Source: Oscillibacter sp. (lineage in GTDB: Bacteria; Bacillota; Clostridia; Oscillospirales; Oscillospiraceae). Taken from it: DNA of 6,320 bases. Made by a program: the position numbers and the translations under genes. The stretch's first letter is position 1; the number at the start of each line of letters is the position of its first letter. This document shows positions 6,240 to 6,320 of this stretch, piece by piece. The notes below the pieces were generated by a model. That model did not search any database, was not told the DNA's origin, and saw only the letters and a program-made list of their open reading frames with translations. The stretch is from assembly GCA_020025415.1 (NCBI GenBank), contig JAHHSB010000077.1:1-6320 (forward strand). The letters run 5' to 3'.

Positions 6240-6320
6240 ATGAACGCAATTGTAACCGTAGTCGGTAAAGACCGGGTGGGGATCATCTCCGCCGTGTGCA
6301 CGCTGCTGGCGGAGCACAAT
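6240..6320 (+). CDS. ACT-domain protein, UPF0237 type, 3' end outside the window
   Basis: Only the first 27 codons are present. The N-terminus VTVVGKDRVGIISAVCTLLAEHN is the first strand, G-K-D-x-V-G-I loop and helix of an ACT domain. It matches, from memory, the start of the roughly 90-residue UPF0237 proteins (GcvR-like ACT fold). In Firmicutes such genes are commonly followed by a UPF0210 (PFL-like) gene, which would lie just outside the window. The start is set by AAGGAGG at 6225-6231, 8 nt upstream. Function is unknown; amino-acid or small-ligand sensing is the usual guess. It has its own strong promoter and a structured leader. Confidence 0.85.
   Translation, partial: MNAIVTVVGKDRVGIISAVCTLLAEHN

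Overview
The window comes from a GC-rich, Gram-positive-type genome, most likely a high-GC member of the Clostridia close to Oscillospiraceae/Ruminococcaceae (Flavonifractor- or Intestinimonas-like). This placement is an inference. It rests on strong AGGAGG ribosome sites, sigma-A-type promoters, a UPF0735 ACT protein next to hom, a short lysine-type aspartokinase, and a class A PBP with a Cys-containing C-terminus and a Ser/Pro/Glu-rich tail. All genes lie on the + strand. No mobile element, CRISPR array, tRNA or rRNA is visible.

Layout. (1) 2-2365: most of a class A penicillin-binding protein (GT51 plus transpeptidase), cut off by the left edge and closed by a hairpin terminator at about 2387-2426. 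(2) 2427-2562: an intergenic region holding an extended -10 promoter whose -35 box lies in the loop of a 13-bp interrupted inverted repeat. (3) 2563-5487: an apparent operon of UPF0735 (PheB-type) ACT protein, homoserine dehydrogenase (hom) and aspartokinase (lysC), ended by a strong intrinsic terminator at 5502-5543. (4) 5584-6087: a small multi-pass membrane protein resembling DUF6512, whose C-terminus looks frameshifted. (5) 6088-6239: a near-consensus promoter (TTGCCA-17-TATAAT) and a leader of about 97 nt with competing GC-rich pairings. (6) 6240-end: the first 27 codons of a UPF0237-type ACT-domain protein, cut off by the right edge.

How the genes fit together. LysC catalyses the first step of the aspartate pathway and Hom the step that commits flux to threonine/methionine. 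The ACT protein in front of hom is a plausible amino-acid sensor for the pair. Hom itself carries only a shortened ACT-like tail. LysC carries a tandem ACT regulatory half, which also appears to be translated separately from an internal GTG behind a perfect Shine-Dalgarno. The predicted leader before the operon is only about 35 nt, so a lysine riboswitch or T-box does not fit there.

Most useful leads: the nested lysC beta start, the internal duplication of a Cys module in the PBP, the reduced ACT in Hom beside a free-standing ACT protein, the dyad over the operon promoter, the apparent frameshift in the DUF6512-like gene, and the structured leader with a 17-codon ORF before the last gene. No wholly new system was found. 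The genes are mostly housekeeping with some regulatory oddities.
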